Assembly: GCA_002479785.1 (NCBI GenBank)
Contig: DLPD01000029.1
Span: forward strand, 204,161 to 253,846
Length of the DNA: 49,686 bases
Reading direction: 5' to 3'
Origin: Cytophagaceae bacterium UBA7467
Lineage (GTDB): Bacteria > Bacteroidota > Bacteroidia > Cytophagales > Spirosomataceae
Shown: positions 1 to 7,872 of the stretch, piece by piece
How positions within the stretch are numbered: the first letter of the stretch is position 1
How the letters are laid out: each line of letters begins with the position of its first letter
Made by a program: the position numbers and the translations under genes
The notes under the pieces: model-generated
Seen by the model: only the letters and a program-made list of their open reading frames with translations
Database searches by the model: none
Told to the model about the DNA's origin: nothing

Positions 1-33
1 AGCCGTGACCAAGTCCGCAGGACAACTATAGCG

Positions 34-66
34 CAAAAAAAATCGCGCCGATTACTCAGCGCGATT
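34..66 (-). terminator. Intrinsic terminator of the rpsF-rpsR-rplI operon
   Basis: Read on the minus strand, an 8-bp stem (AATCGCGC pairing with GCGCGATT, plus-strand 41-48 and 59-66) is followed at once by a run of eight T. It lies 26 bases after the rplI stop codon. Stem plus U-tract is the classic Rho-independent form, so it probably ends the ribosomal protein operon. The first 33 bases of the window hold nothing I can assign. Confidence 0.85.
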
Positions 67-91
67 CCTTCTTATCGTTTTGTTTCAAATA

Positions 92-535
92 CTATTCTGA
101 AACCACAGAGAAAGTAATCTTGTGTTTTACTTCTTTGTGTAAGTCAAGCGTAGCAGCATAATCGCCGATAGTCTTCACTTCTGTATCGAATGAAATCTTC
201 TTGCGATCGATATCGAAACCTTTTTCTTTCAACATCTCTGAAATTTGAAGGCTAGTCACACGACCAAAGATTTTTCCGCTATCACCTGTCTTCGCAGGAA
301 TAGTTAATGTCATTTCACCGATAGCTGCAGCTAAATCGAATGCATCTTGACGAACTTTCTCCACTTTGTGAGCAGCTTGCTTGATGTTTTCCGCTACAAC
401 CTTGCGGTTAGATGGAGTCGCCATGATAGCGAATCCTTGTGGAATTAAGTAATTACGACCGTAACCAGCTTTCACTGCAACGATATCGTTTTTGTAACCT
501 AATCCAGCAATATCTGTTTTTAATATAATTTCCAT
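92..535 (-). CDS. rplI: 50S ribosomal protein bL9
   Basis: The 147-residue length and the N-terminal sequence MEIILKTDIAGLGYKNDIV followed by VKAGYGRNYLIPQGFA match bacterial L9, which binds 23S rRNA near the base of the L1 stalk with its N-terminal domain. The rest is the linker helix and C-terminal domain, apparently complete. It is the last gene of rpsF-rpsR-rplI and is followed by a strong terminator. This three-gene order without ssb between rpsF and rpsR is the usual one in Bacteroidota as far as I know. Confidence 0.97.
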   Translation of the reverse strand: MEIILKTDIAGLGYKNDIVAVKAGYGRNYLIPQGFAIMATPSNRKVVAENIKQAAHKVEKVRQDAFDLAAAIGEMTLTIPAKTGDSGKIFGRVTSLQISEMLKEKGFDIDRKKISFDTEVKTIGDYAATLDLHKEVKHKITFSVVSE

Positions 536-571
536 CTTATGTTTTCAATCAAATGTTTATTGGATAAGGTA

Positions 572-823
572 CTATTTTAAACCGTCAGCCACGTAAGGCA
601 TCAAAGCCAAGTGACGAGCACGCTTAACAGCTTGTGCCACACGACGTTGGAATTTTAATGAAGTTCCTGTGATACGACGAGGTAAGATCTTACCTTGCTC
701 ATTCACTAACTTCAATAAATAATCTGGGTTTTTGAAATCAATGTATTGAATACCAGATTTCTTGAAACGGCAATACTTCTTACGGTTTCCGTTCTTATCT
801 ACAGGTTCGTTAACTAGTGTCAT
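572..823 (-). CDS. rpsR: 30S ribosomal protein bS18
   Basis: This 83-residue basic protein carries the S18 core: KKYCRFKKSGIQYIDFKNPDYL and, further on, GKILPRRITGTSLKFQRRVAQAVKRARHLALMPY. S18 sits on the small-subunit platform as a heterodimer with S6. The gene starts one base downstream of the rpsF stop codon and ends 36 bases before rplI, so the three are surely cotranscribed. Length is typical. Confidence 0.97.
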   Translation of the reverse strand: MTLVNEPVDKNGNRKKYCRFKKSGIQYIDFKNPDYLLKLVNEQGKILPRRITGTSLKFQRRVAQAVKRARHLALMPYVADGLK

Positions 824-824
824 A

Positions 825-1187
825 TTATGCTTCTGTTTTTTCTGGTTTTCTACCTACTAATCCTTTTCTCTTTTTTTCGTTGTAAGCTACAGCGTGCTTA
901 TCTAATGCTAATGTCAAGAAACGAATTACACGCTCATCACGCTTGTATTCTAATTCTAATTTAGCAATCAAGGTAGGAGCTGCTGCGAATTCGAAAATTT
1001 GATAGTATCCAGTATGCTTGTTCTGAATCGGGTAAGCTAACTTACGTAAGCCCCAAGCGTCTTCGTGAACGATTTGCGCACCGTTTTCTACCAACAGATT
1101 CTTGAATTTCTCAACAGTGTCCTTTGTCTGTTGTTCAGACAAAACGGGAGTTAAAATGAACACCGTCTCATAGTTTTTTAATTCCAT
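825..1187 (-). CDS. rpsF: 30S ribosomal protein bS6
   Basis: This 120-residue protein starts MELKNYETVFILTPVLSEQQ and contains GLRKLAYPIQNKHTGYYQIFEF, the S6 ferredoxin-like fold that pairs with S18. An in-frame extension back to 1256 is possible but is rejected: it would add 23 residues unlike any S6, and the promoter -7 element at 1228-1235 lies inside it. The chosen ATG at 1187 gives a leader of about 34 bases. The tail (EKKRKGLVGRKPEKTEA) is basic, as in many Bacteroidota S6 proteins. Confidence 0.96.
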   Translation of the reverse strand: MELKNYETVFILTPVLSEQQTKDTVEKFKNLLVENGAQIVHEDAWGLRKLAYPIQNKHTGYYQIFEFAAAPTLIAKLELEYKRDERVIRFLTLALDKHAVAYNEKKRKGLVGRKPEKTEA

Positions 1188-1227
1188 AAAAAAATTGTTG
1201 TTTAAAAACTGGTAAAAATTTGGACTG

Positions 1228-1257
1228 CAAAGGTACGAATATTCCTTCACAATCAAA
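1228..1257 (-). promoter_or_regulatory. Promoter of rpsF-rpsR-rplI, Bacteroidota type
   Basis: On the minus strand TTTG (1254-1257) is followed after 18 bases by TACCTTTG (1228-1235), matching the Bacteroidota TTTG/TAnnTTTG consensus. Transcription should start near 1221, leaving a leader of about 34 bases before rpsF. No Shine-Dalgarno sequence is evident, only A/T-rich bases, as is normal for the phylum. Confidence 0.6.
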
Positions 1258-1280
1258 ACGTTAACAACAATATTTTAGGA

Positions 1281-2255
1281 TTAGCGCACTTCGAAGGTTC
1301 CTAGGCCAATCAAATACCCCTCTGCGTACAGCTCAATTTCGTGTTTACCGGCTTTGAAACCATTCTGTCTGGAATAGATAAATTCCACTGATTGGTGATT
1401 ATTTTCATAGAAAATACGCTGACGACTAGTAAATGTAAGTTCGCGACCTTTGAAATCAAAGGTGCCCGAACCTAAATTATAATCTGAAATAGTAGTACCC
1501 GTAGGTTCGATGATCCGCAAGAAGACTGTTTTAATCTCCTTATTAGCGAGTGCATTCTCTTGTAAATGGAACATCACGCGGATTTTATCTACTTTGCGCG
1601 CTTTTTGATTATTTACTGAAGATTCTTTTCCACGGGAGGAGATGGCATATACATTTACCCCCTCAGCACGTAAGGCAGCGGCAGCACTCACCTTTTCGCT
1701 TAATTCCTTATTTCTAATTTCAAGTACGCGAGATCTTTCACTTAGTTCTCTTTCCTTAAGACCAAACGTCTTACTCGAATCCTCTAATGCCTTTTGGATG
1801 TTAACTAAACCTACTTTTAGAATTTGGGCTTCGCGGCTAAGGGAATCATTGCGTAGAATTAAAACAACGTTTTCTTTCTTTAATTTTTTGATTTCCGCAT
1901 CCTTCTGACCCAATAGGTGCAAATAGTAGCTTAATTTCTTTTGGAATTCTGCTGGATCGATATCACTTAAATGCTTTTGATCGCCTAAGATTTGGGCTTT
2001 TGCCTTTTCTAGCTCGCTTACCTTACCGCCTAGTTTTTTGATTTGGACCAAACGTAAATTCAATTGCTCCGCGACAGAATCCAGCTTTACTTGTGCATTT
2101 TCCACAAATTCCGCTTGAGAAGGCTGAAAGAATCGATCAAGCAAGCCAAACTTGTCTACGACAATGTAGGCTATTAATAGGAAAACCAATAGCGTTAACC
2201 AGGTCACTCGACGCTTCAATTCACTTTCGTTTTCCCTCGAATTATCCGATTCCAT
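1281..2255 (-). CDS. Coiled-coil inner membrane protein, function unknown
   Basis: I do not recognise this 324-residue protein. It has a charged N-terminus, one membrane segment at about 19-35 (WLTLLVFLLIAYIVV), then a long region of heptad-like, Lys/Glu-rich sequence (about 50-190) that should form coiled coil, and a C-terminal domain (about 200-324) predicted rich in beta strands, ending YLIGLGTFEVR. With no signal peptidase site, it is probably anchored by the N-terminus with the coiled coil outside the cytoplasm. It lies downstream of nothing on its strand and is divergent from yggS. An AT-rich TATTTTTG element about 30-40 bases upstream could be its -7 box. A role in envelope structure is only a guess. 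Confidence 0.75.
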   Translation of the reverse strand: MESDNSRENESELKRRVTWLTLLVFLLIAYIVVDKFGLLDRFFQPSQAEFVENAQVKLDSVAEQLNLRLVQIKKLGGKVSELEKAKAQILGDQKHLSDIDPAEFQKKLSYYLHLLGQKDAEIKKLKKENVVLILRNDSLSREAQILKVGLVNIQKALEDSSKTFGLKERELSERSRVLEIRNKELSEKVSAAAALRAEGVNVYAISSRGKESSVNNQKARKVDKIRVMFHLQENALANKEIKTVFLRIIEPTGTTISDYNLGSGTFDFKGRELTFTSRQRIFYENNHQSVEFIYSRQNGFKAGKHEIELYAEGYLIGLGTFEVR

Positions 2256-2352
2256 TTAATTGCTTTATTTAATCTTTTACTCTTGAATCAAAAATAATAA
2301 ATTAATTTTAATATTATTTTTTCGTCCAAACAAAATTTAGCCTTTCCGCCCT

Positions 2353-3030
2353 ATGGCCATCGCAGAACAAATTTCCTTGATTAACAAGCAATTAAACGAC
2401 AGCTCTGCTCGACTTATTGTGGTGACCAAGACGAGAAGCATCGACGAATTGAAAGAAACTTATGCGGCGGGGGCGATTGAATTTGGAGAAAACCGAGTGC
2501 AAGAGATGGTCGAAAAGCAGGCAGTGTTGCCTGGAGACATTCTTTGGCATCAAATAGGGCACCTGCAAACGAATAAAGTCAAATACATCGCACCTTTTGT
2601 GCACCTAATTCATTCTGTGGATTCACTTCATTTATTGAAGGAAATCAATAAGCAAGGGGCGAAAAATAACCGGATCATCCACTGTCTTTTGCAAATTTTT
2701 ATTGCGACAGAGGAAAGTAAATTTGGTTTGGATTTCAAGGAAGCCGAAGCCTTGTTAGCAGATGCCTCTTTTGCAGAGATGAAAAACATCCGCATCGTGG
2801 GTTTAATGGGGATGGCGAGTTTCACGGCGGATGAAAATCAGATTCGACGCGAATTCAAGAGTCTGGCGGATTTTTTCCATCAGCTTAAAAACAACAAAAC
2901 CGGCGTTTCGACCGGTCTTGTAGAATGGACTGAATTGTCCATGGGAATGTCAGGTGATTATTTGATCGCGGCTGAACTAGGAGCTACCTTGGTTCGAGTA
3001 GGATCTGCCATCTTTGGTCCTCGTCACTAA
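2353..3030 (+). CDS. YggS/PLPBP family pyridoxal phosphate homeostasis protein
   Basis: This 225-residue protein has the fold-type III PLP-binding motifs of YggS/YlmE/PROSC: RLIVVTKTRS with the PLP lysine at about residue 26, EFGENRVQEMVEK, WHQIGHLQTNKVKYI, ESKFGLDFKEAEALL, IVGLMGMA and LSMGMSGDYLIAAELGATLVRVGSAIFG. The family binds PLP and buffers vitamin B6 and amino acid pools; it has no known catalytic turnover. The serine/threonine and arginine of the phosphate cup (SMGMSGD, RVGSAIFG) are present. Its stop codon overlaps that of greA on the other strand by four bases (CTAA). Confidence 0.92.
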   Translation: MAIAEQISLINKQLNDSSARLIVVTKTRSIDELKETYAAGAIEFGENRVQEMVEKQAVLPGDILWHQIGHLQTNKVKYIAPFVHLIHSVDSLHLLKEINKQGAKNNRIIHCLLQIFIATEESKFGLDFKEAEALLADASFAEMKNIRIVGLMGMASFTADENQIRREFKSLADFFHQLKNNKTGVSTGLVEWTELSMGMSGDYLIAAELGATLVRVGSAIFGPRH

Positions 3031-3500
3031 CGGGATAAAGACATAATCTCAAACTCTAGTTTACCAGCTGGAGCAGTGATTTCTGCTAAGTCCCCCACTT
3101 TCTTGCCTAATAAACCTTTTCCAAACGGAGATGAAACTGAGATTTTCCCCGCTTTCAAATCAGCCTCTTCTTCTGAAACGATGGTATATGTGAAAGTGGC
3201 TCCGTTTTTAGTATTCTTAATTTGAACAATTGAATAGATGGAAACAACGGATAAATCAATAGTTGATTCATCTAACACACGGGCAACGGAAATAATTTCC
3301 TCTAATTTAGAAATCTTTAATTCCAATAAACCTTGTGCATCTTTTGCTGCATCGTATTCTGCGTTCTCACTTAGATCACCTTTATCGCGAGCTTCCGCGA
3401 TTTGTTTGGCCATATCTGAACGACCTGTAATCTTCAAATGATGTAATTCCGCTTTTAATTTTTCTAGCGCCTCTGCCGTGTAATATTGAAACTTTGCCAT
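3027..3500 (-). CDS. greA: Transcription elongation factor GreA
   Basis: This 157-residue protein has an N-terminal coiled coil with the acidic tip (ARDKGDLSENAEYDAAKDAQ, residues about 38-57) that enters the RNA polymerase secondary channel to trigger transcript cleavage in backtracked complexes, and a C-terminal FKBP-like domain (SVSSPFGKGLLGKKVGDLAEI). The length is standard. It has a long leader of about 140 bases from a good promoter, and an intrinsic terminator sits inside that leader about 30 bases before the ATG, suggesting attenuation (see separate entries). Confidence 0.95.
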   Translation of the reverse strand: MAKFQYYTAEALEKLKAELHHLKITGRSDMAKQIAEARDKGDLSENAEYDAAKDAQGLLELKISKLEEIISVARVLDESTIDLSVVSIYSIVQIKNTKNGATFTYTIVSEEEADLKAGKISVSSPFGKGLLGKKVGDLAEITAPAGKLEFEIMSLSR

Positions 3501-3529
3501 ACTCTTTTTAGGGTTTTACCTCAGTGCTT

Positions 3530-3562
3530 AAAAACAAAATAGAACGGCCTCCGACCGTTCTA
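3530..3562 (-). terminator. Intrinsic terminator inside the greA leader
   Basis: On the minus strand, TAGAACGG and CCGTTCTA (plus-strand 3540-3547 and 3555-3562) form an 8-bp stem around a 7-base loop, followed by TTTTGTTTTT. The U-tract lies on the greA-sense strand only, about 30 bases upstream of the greA start. No gene on the minus strand precedes it; the only upstream signal is the promoter at 3647-3679. It should therefore yield a short leader RNA of about 110 bases or act as an attenuator of greA. Confidence 0.7.
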
Positions 3563-3646
3563 CCTAATTTATTTGTAGTTTTGTTTCGGATTCGTAACTA
3601 AAGTTTTTGTTTTTCTAACAGCACGTAAGGGTTGTTTTATAGACAA

Positions 3647-3679
3647 CAAAGATAATAAAATTCAGACGGATTCCACAAA
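3647..3679 (-). promoter_or_regulatory. Promoter of the greA leader
   Basis: On the minus strand TTTG (3676-3679) is separated by 21 bases from TATCTTTG (3647-3654), a full match to the Bacteroidota -33/-7 consensus. The start point should be near 3640. A small inverted repeat (GTTGT/ACAAC) follows immediately in the transcript. The -33 box is within 20 bases of the divergent fmt start codon. Confidence 0.55.
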
Positions 3680-3694
3680 CAATCAAAATCAAGG

Positions 3695-4612
3695 ATGCGG
3701 ATTATATTTTTTGGAACACCAGAGTTTGCAGTAGCGAGTTTACAAGCCTTAGTAGAAGCTAAAATGGACGTGGTTGCCGTTGTGACCGCGCCTGACAAAC
3801 CCGCTGGCCGAGGACAGCAAATACAATCCTCTCCGGTTAAACTATATGCAGAATCCGTGGGCTTACCCGTTTTACAACCGGTAAAATTAAAAGACCCAAC
3901 CTTTCTCACTGAATTAGCTTCTTATCAAGCAGACCTACAGATTATTGTTGCTTTTCGCATGCTACCTGAGGCGGTTTGGAATATGCCTCCCATGGGCACG
4001 TTTAATTTACACGCCTCCTTACTGCCGCACTACCGCGGAGCGGCGCCCATACATTGGGCAGTGATTAATGGCGAAACGGAAACAGGTATAACTACCTTCT
4101 TTTTACAACACGAGATCGACACAGGGGACTTATTGTTCCAAGAAACAGAACCCATCTCTGCCACAGACACCACAGGCGAACTTTATGAACGCCTTATGAA
4201 TAAGGGGGGAGCATTGGTAGTCAAAACGGCTAAAGCAATCGAAACAGGAGATATTCATCCCACTCCACAACAAGAAATCGCTGAGCTAAAATCTGCGCCT
4301 AAATTACAACGCAGTACCGGTGAAGTACATTGGAATCGAACTGGAAGAGAAATTGTAAATTTAGTCCGTGGAATGCATCCTTTCCCTGGAGCCCACACGA
4401 AATTTCAAGGTAAAAATTGCAAGTTAGTGGGGGTAGAATTTCACCCAGAGATCATTCCTGATTTAGGAGTGGGCGTTTGGGATACAGATCAAAAAACGTT
4501 TTTACGTGTAGGCTGCAAAGACGGCTACATCAATATCTTGGAATGGCAAATGGAGGGGAAAAAGCGGTTGAAAATCGAAGATTTTTTACGCGGATATAAT
4601 TTCAATTTCTAG
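3695..4612 (+). CDS. fmt: Methionyl-tRNA formyltransferase
   Basis: This 305-residue enzyme transfers a formyl group from 10-formyl-tetrahydrofolate to Met-tRNAfMet for initiation. MRIIFFGTPEFAVASLQAL starts the formyltransferase fold; FNLHASLLPHYRGAAPIHWAVINGETETGITTF carries the catalytic Asn-His and SLLP folate motif; IDTGDLLFQETEPI supplies the catalytic Asp. The C-terminal tRNA-binding domain (about 205-305) is present. The start is set by homology, since the protein begins directly at the first beta strand. The stop overlaps the convergent peptidase stop by four bases (CTAG). Confidence 0.96.
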   Translation: MRIIFFGTPEFAVASLQALVEAKMDVVAVVTAPDKPAGRGQQIQSSPVKLYAESVGLPVLQPVKLKDPTFLTELASYQADLQIIVAFRMLPEAVWNMPPMGTFNLHASLLPHYRGAAPIHWAVINGETETGITTFFLQHEIDTGDLLFQETEPISATDTTGELYERLMNKGGALVVKTAKAIETGDIHPTPQQEIAELKSAPKLQRSTGEVHWNRTGREIVNLVRGMHPFPGAHTKFQGKNCKLVGVEFHPEIIPDLGVGVWDTDQKTFLRVGCKDGYINILEWQMEGKKRLKIEDFLRGYNFNF

Positions 4613-5514
4613 TCTAACTTCCAACGTCCCGTTGAATAAAAGTAACCGTAAGAACCTTTTTGGATGAAAATATAATTTTCCTGCAGGTTGGCTAGCACGG
4701 TTATGGTGTACGGTTTCAACTGGAGATTAGAAGCAGACGCAGGAAAAGGGATCGCCTGAGAGCAAGCGCAGGGCTTATTTTCGCGAAGCTTATTTAATGC
4801 AGTCAATAAATCACGGGAGTCTTCTACTAATTCTTCTTTACCGATATCCACTTTTTTGAAATAATTACGTTCGTAAGCATTTTTAAAGGGCTCGTATTCT
4901 AAAGCAACTTCCGGGTATTTTTGAATTAAACTCGCCGAATTCAAAAAAGCCTGAATATGGCCTGGATCCGGGAAACCCACAAAATCACCACCCCAATACA
5001 AGCCTATTTCTTTCGCTTTATATCCATACTGATCGTAGATCATTCCTCTTTTTAGGTATCTCCCTTTGCGATAAATCGCCCCATCAGCGGCTAATCCGAA
5101 GTTATGAAAGGAGATAAAGGCTTTGGAGAAACCCTTTTTTTGCAAGGCTAATTGTTGCTTCTTATTTCGAGTAGTCGAAGTGTATTTTAAGCGGTAGGGG
5201 GAGTGAATGCGCTTAATTAAACTATCCCTTTTTACCTCGAAGGAATCAATTTCTGAGGCTAATAAATCCGTCCAAGGCTGGTGCAATGCTGCAACTTCAC
5301 GCGTCTCGCGAGAACCATCTGGATTAATGCGAATAAAGACATAGTGGGCAACGGAATCCCCAGAAAAAGTAGAATCCTGTTGCTTATATAACCACTTAAA
5401 CTCTTCCCAATCAAGCGATTCTAATTTAGCAGGCTCACAAATGCGAAGCTTCGCATCTACTTCACCAAAACTAAAAAAGAGCCACAAAAGTGGTATCAAA
5501 CAAATTAAAATCAT
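4609..5514 (-). CDS. Exported M15-family peptidoglycan peptidase
   Basis: This 301-residue protein begins with a signal sequence (MILICLIPLLWLFFSFGEVDA). The middle resembles D,D-carboxypeptidase/endolysin-like peptidases of family M15: SPYR, then SFHNFGLAADGAI with H137 and D144, then GLYWGGDF and DPGH with H186. H137, D144 and H186 are the expected zinc ligands. It probably cuts peptide stems of peptidoglycan in the periplasm. The last 100 residues resemble nothing I know. It overlaps the upstream LysM gene by four bases, so the pair may act together on the wall. Exact cleavage specificity cannot be told. Confidence 0.78.
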   Translation of the reverse strand: MILICLIPLLWLFFSFGEVDAKLRICEPAKLESLDWEEFKWLYKQQDSTFSGDSVAHYVFIRINPDGSRETREVAALHQPWTDLLASEIDSFEVKRDSLIKRIHSPYRLKYTSTTRNKKQQLALQKKGFSKAFISFHNFGLAADGAIYRKGRYLKRGMIYDQYGYKAKEIGLYWGGDFVGFPDPGHIQAFLNSASLIQKYPEVALEYEPFKNAYERNYFKKVDIGKEELVEDSRDLLTALNKLRENKPCACSQAIPFPASASNLQLKPYTITVLANLQENYIFIQKGSYGYFYSTGRWKLD

Positions 5515-6137
5515 TTTTTCAAGGGAATGATAAGTACTTCACCTCGAAGCGTAATATCATCTTTCTTGTGATTCGCGTCCATAATTGATTGTTTACTAAC
5601 GCCATATTTCTCCGCTACTTTGCGCATAATATCGCCAGGTCCCACCGTATGAATCGCTTGAATTTTTACGTTTAATTTAGTCACACCACTTTTAATTCCA
5701 TCTGGATTTACCCCTGGATTTAAGGCTTTTAATTGATCCACTTTCAAACCAAATTTGCGCGCAACTGCTGAAAAGGTCTCCCCTTTTTCGACCGTGATGG
5801 CATGTGATTTTCCGGCAGGTGCAGCTACTTCTGGAACTACTTCCGCTTCTGCTTCTTTCTTTTGTTCCGCTAATTGTTCTTCCTCAGACTTGCTGATTAG
5901 GGAATCCTTGGGAACGATCAATGAATCTGCAGGATCTTGCGTAGAATCGATCACCACTTGTGTAGCTTCTGGCAAAACCTCTTCCTCTGGCTCCACAAAT
6001 TTCTCCGCCTTGATTAATTCATCCTTATCAGGACTGACAAAGTGCTCAAATCCTACGGCGATTAAGCCTACTAAGGTTAATAAAAGAATGCCCAAGGTGA
6101 TGACGGGCAATTTGCTGCTTTCTTCGTTCTCACTCAT
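5511..6137 (-). CDS. Membrane-anchored protein with two LysM domains
   Basis: This 208-residue protein has an N-terminal membrane segment (about 11-32), an acidic Glu/Pro/Ala-rich linker (about 35-110) and two LysM modules: about 113-156 (HAITVEKGETFSAVARKFGL) and about 162-206 (HTVGPGDIMRKVAEKYGVSK ending GEVLIIPL). LysM domains bind N-acetylglucosamine in peptidoglycan. It has no catalytic domain of its own. Its start overlaps the purE stop by one base and its end overlaps the M15 peptidase start by four, so it may hold or guide that enzyme at the wall. Confidence 0.85.
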   Translation of the reverse strand: MSENEESSKLPVITLGILLLTLVGLIAVGFEHFVSPDKDELIKAEKFVEPEEEVLPEATQVVIDSTQDPADSLIVPKDSLISKSEEEQLAEQKKEAEAEVVPEVAAPAGKSHAITVEKGETFSAVARKFGLKVDQLKALNPGVNPDGIKSGVTKLNVKIQAIHTVGPGDIMRKVAEKYGVSKQSIMDANHKKDDITLRGEVLIIPLKK

Positions 6138-6628
6138 TATTTGGAAAATTTAGCTTTCGTTTCTTGGCTCATTTCTGCCACTTTATCTTCTAATTCCGCT
6201 TTGTAGGCGGTGTATTTTGTTGCCAAAGTCTCATCAGAAATCGCTAACATTTGGATGGCTAATAATCCAGCATTTTTAGCCGCATTCAGGGCAACTGTCG
6301 CAACGGGAACCCCATTTGGCATTTGTAAAATAGACAGGACCGAATCCCAGCCATCAATTGAATTCGATGATTTTACAGGAACGCCTATCACCGGCAAAAT
6401 AGTCGCAGAAGCCACCATTCCTGGCAAATGGGCTGCCCCGCCTGCACCTGCAATGATAACTTGGATGCCGCGAGACTTTGCTTGCTGGGCATAATGCATC
6501 ATTTTTGCTGGTGTGCGGTGTGCTGATACGATGTCTACTTCGTATGCCACTCCAAAATCCTTGCAAACCTGAATGGCTTCTTGCATTACTCCAAGATCCG
6601 AGCTACTGCCCATTATAATTCCTACCAT
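6137..6628 (-). CDS. purE: N5-carboxyaminoimidazole ribonucleotide mutase (class I PurE)
   Basis: This 163-residue protein has the class I PurE signatures: IIMGSSSDLGVMQEA (nucleotide phosphate loop), VDIVSAHRTPAKM (catalytic His), GAGGAAHLPGMVA and SILQMPNGVPVATVA. It converts N5-CAIR to CAIR in purine synthesis and needs PurK, which is encoded just upstream (10-base gap). The presence of purK supports class I rather than the class II CO2-fixing type. The gene is cotranscribed with two cell wall genes downstream. Confidence 0.96.
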   Translation of the reverse strand: MVGIIMGSSSDLGVMQEAIQVCKDFGVAYEVDIVSAHRTPAKMMHYAQQAKSRGIQVIIAGAGGAAHLPGMVASATILPVIGVPVKSSNSIDGWDSVLSILQMPNGVPVATVALNAAKNAGLLAIQMLAISDETLATKYTAYKAELEDKVAEMSQETKAKFSK

Positions 6629-6638
6629 AACTAGTTAT

Positions 6639-7772
6639 TTATGCGATAACGCGTATGCTTTGTTTTACTTGTTCTGCTTTATGTTCAATCTCCTCGCGGG
6701 TTTCTCCCAACAAAGTGATGTGCCCCATCTTGCGAAAAGGCTTCGTAATTTTCTTTCCGTATAAAAAAGGATGAACACCTGATATCCCTAAAATCGTATC
6801 CAATCCCTCGTATTTCGCAGGACCTGTAAAGCCTTCTGCTCCTAATAAGTTTAACATCCCAGAGAAGGAATGTGCCTTCGTATCTCCTAATGGCAATCCG
6901 GTAATCGCTCGTATATGTTGTTCATATTGCGAAGTATCGTTTGCGCGGATAGTTTGATGACCAGAATTGTGTGGTCTAGGAGCGACTTCGTTGATGAGGA
7001 TTTGGCCGTCTTTGGTCAAAAACATCTCCACCGCTAAAACCCCCACTAAGCCCATTTTATCTATTAAACGGACGGCAATTTGCTCCGCTTCTTTTTCAAT
7101 CTCAGGCGAAATGGCAGCGGGAGAAACGAGGAATTCTACTAGGTTTTGAACGGGATGAAATACCATCTCTACTGCCGGGAATGCCTTTATTTCACCTTGC
7201 GGATTGCGCGCGACAATCACGGCCAATTCTTTGTCAAAATCTATGGCCTTTTCTAAGAGACCAGGTGCATCAAAACCTTTAGAGGAATCAGCTGCCATCC
7301 CTATAAATTGTACGCCTTTCCCGTCATATCCTCCCTTACCCAGCTTATTAAATGCTGGCAAAAAATCTTCATTAGCGATAATTTCAGCAGCTGATTCGAT
7401 TAATCTAAAATCAGCTGTGGGGAATCCGTGGGTTTGGAAAAAAGTCTTTTGAATACGCTTGTCTTGTATCATTCGAAGCAGATGAGGTTGCGGGTAGACC
7501 TTAATTCCTTCTGCCTCTAATTGCTCAAGCGCTTCGATGTTTACATGCTCGATTTCGATGCTAACTAAATCGAATTGTTTCCCAAAGTGGTACACTGTAT
7601 CAAAATCCTGGAATGACCCCTGCGTAAACTGGGTCGTCAAGGTATGACAGGATGCTTCTGGATCTGGATCAAGGCAGGCAATCTGCAAGTCCAAGTCGAT
7701 CGCTGCTTGTAACAACATTCGCCCTAGCTGGCCGCCACCTAATAATCCGATTTTGGGAAGTGATTTAGACAT
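6639..7772 (-). CDS. purK: 5-(carboxyamino)imidazole ribonucleotide synthase
   Basis: This 377-residue ATP-grasp enzyme makes N5-CAIR from AIR, bicarbonate and ATP. The N-terminus KIGLLGGGQLGRMLLQAA is the dinucleotide-like PreATP-grasp domain; FNKLGKGGYDGKGVQF is the ATP-grasp glycine loop; INEVAPRPHNSGHQTI holds the metal/ATP ligands and the family motif. It is the first gene of purK-purE-LysM-M15. No clear promoter was found in the 100 bases before it, though TAATTTTA-like A/T-rich sequence is present. Confidence 0.96.
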   Translation of the reverse strand: MSKSLPKIGLLGGGQLGRMLLQAAIDLDLQIACLDPDPEASCHTLTTQFTQGSFQDFDTVYHFGKQFDLVSIEIEHVNIEALEQLEAEGIKVYPQPHLLRMIQDKRIQKTFFQTHGFPTADFRLIESAAEIIANEDFLPAFNKLGKGGYDGKGVQFIGMAADSSKGFDAPGLLEKAIDFDKELAVIVARNPQGEIKAFPAVEMVFHPVQNLVEFLVSPAAISPEIEKEAEQIAVRLIDKMGLVGVLAVEMFLTKDGQILINEVAPRPHNSGHQTIRANDTSQYEQHIRAITGLPLGDTKAHSFSGMLNLLGAEGFTGPAKYEGLDTILGISGVHPFLYGKKITKPFRKMGHITLLGETREEIEHKAEQVKQSIRVIA

Positions 7773-7810
7773 AAATTCGAATTCAATGGGTAAAATTACG
7801 GCTTTTGTTT

Positions 7811-7818
7811 TACCTTTG
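7811..7818 (+). promoter_or_regulatory. Possible -7 element for the DUF6580 gene
   Basis: TACCTTTG is a full match to the Bacteroidota -7 box and would place the start about 48 bases before the ATG at 7873. No convincing TTTG is seen at -33, so this is a weak call. Confidence 0.3.
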
Positions 7819-7872
7819 GAAATTATTTAGACCTCGAGAAAAAATATTCTTGTGGGAATCCGATGATAGATC

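Noticed and set aside
1..33. First bases of the window as part of an RNA or protein gene
   Set aside because: Too short to judge; six-frame reading gives no motif and no RNA structure can be supported.
825..2255. Missing ssb between rpsF and rpsR as an anomaly
   Set aside because: The arrangement rpsF-rpsR-rplI without ssb is usual in Bacteroidota, so it is not unusual here.
3637..3909. 90-residue ORF on the minus strand within fmt
   Set aside because: It lies antisense to the fmt start and spans the greA promoter; the composition is typical of a shadow frame and no family signature is seen.
5755..6153. 132-residue ORF antisense to the LysM gene
   Set aside because: Ser/Ala/Thr-rich sequence mirrors the Glu/Pro/Ala-rich linker of the LysM protein; no signal for expression.
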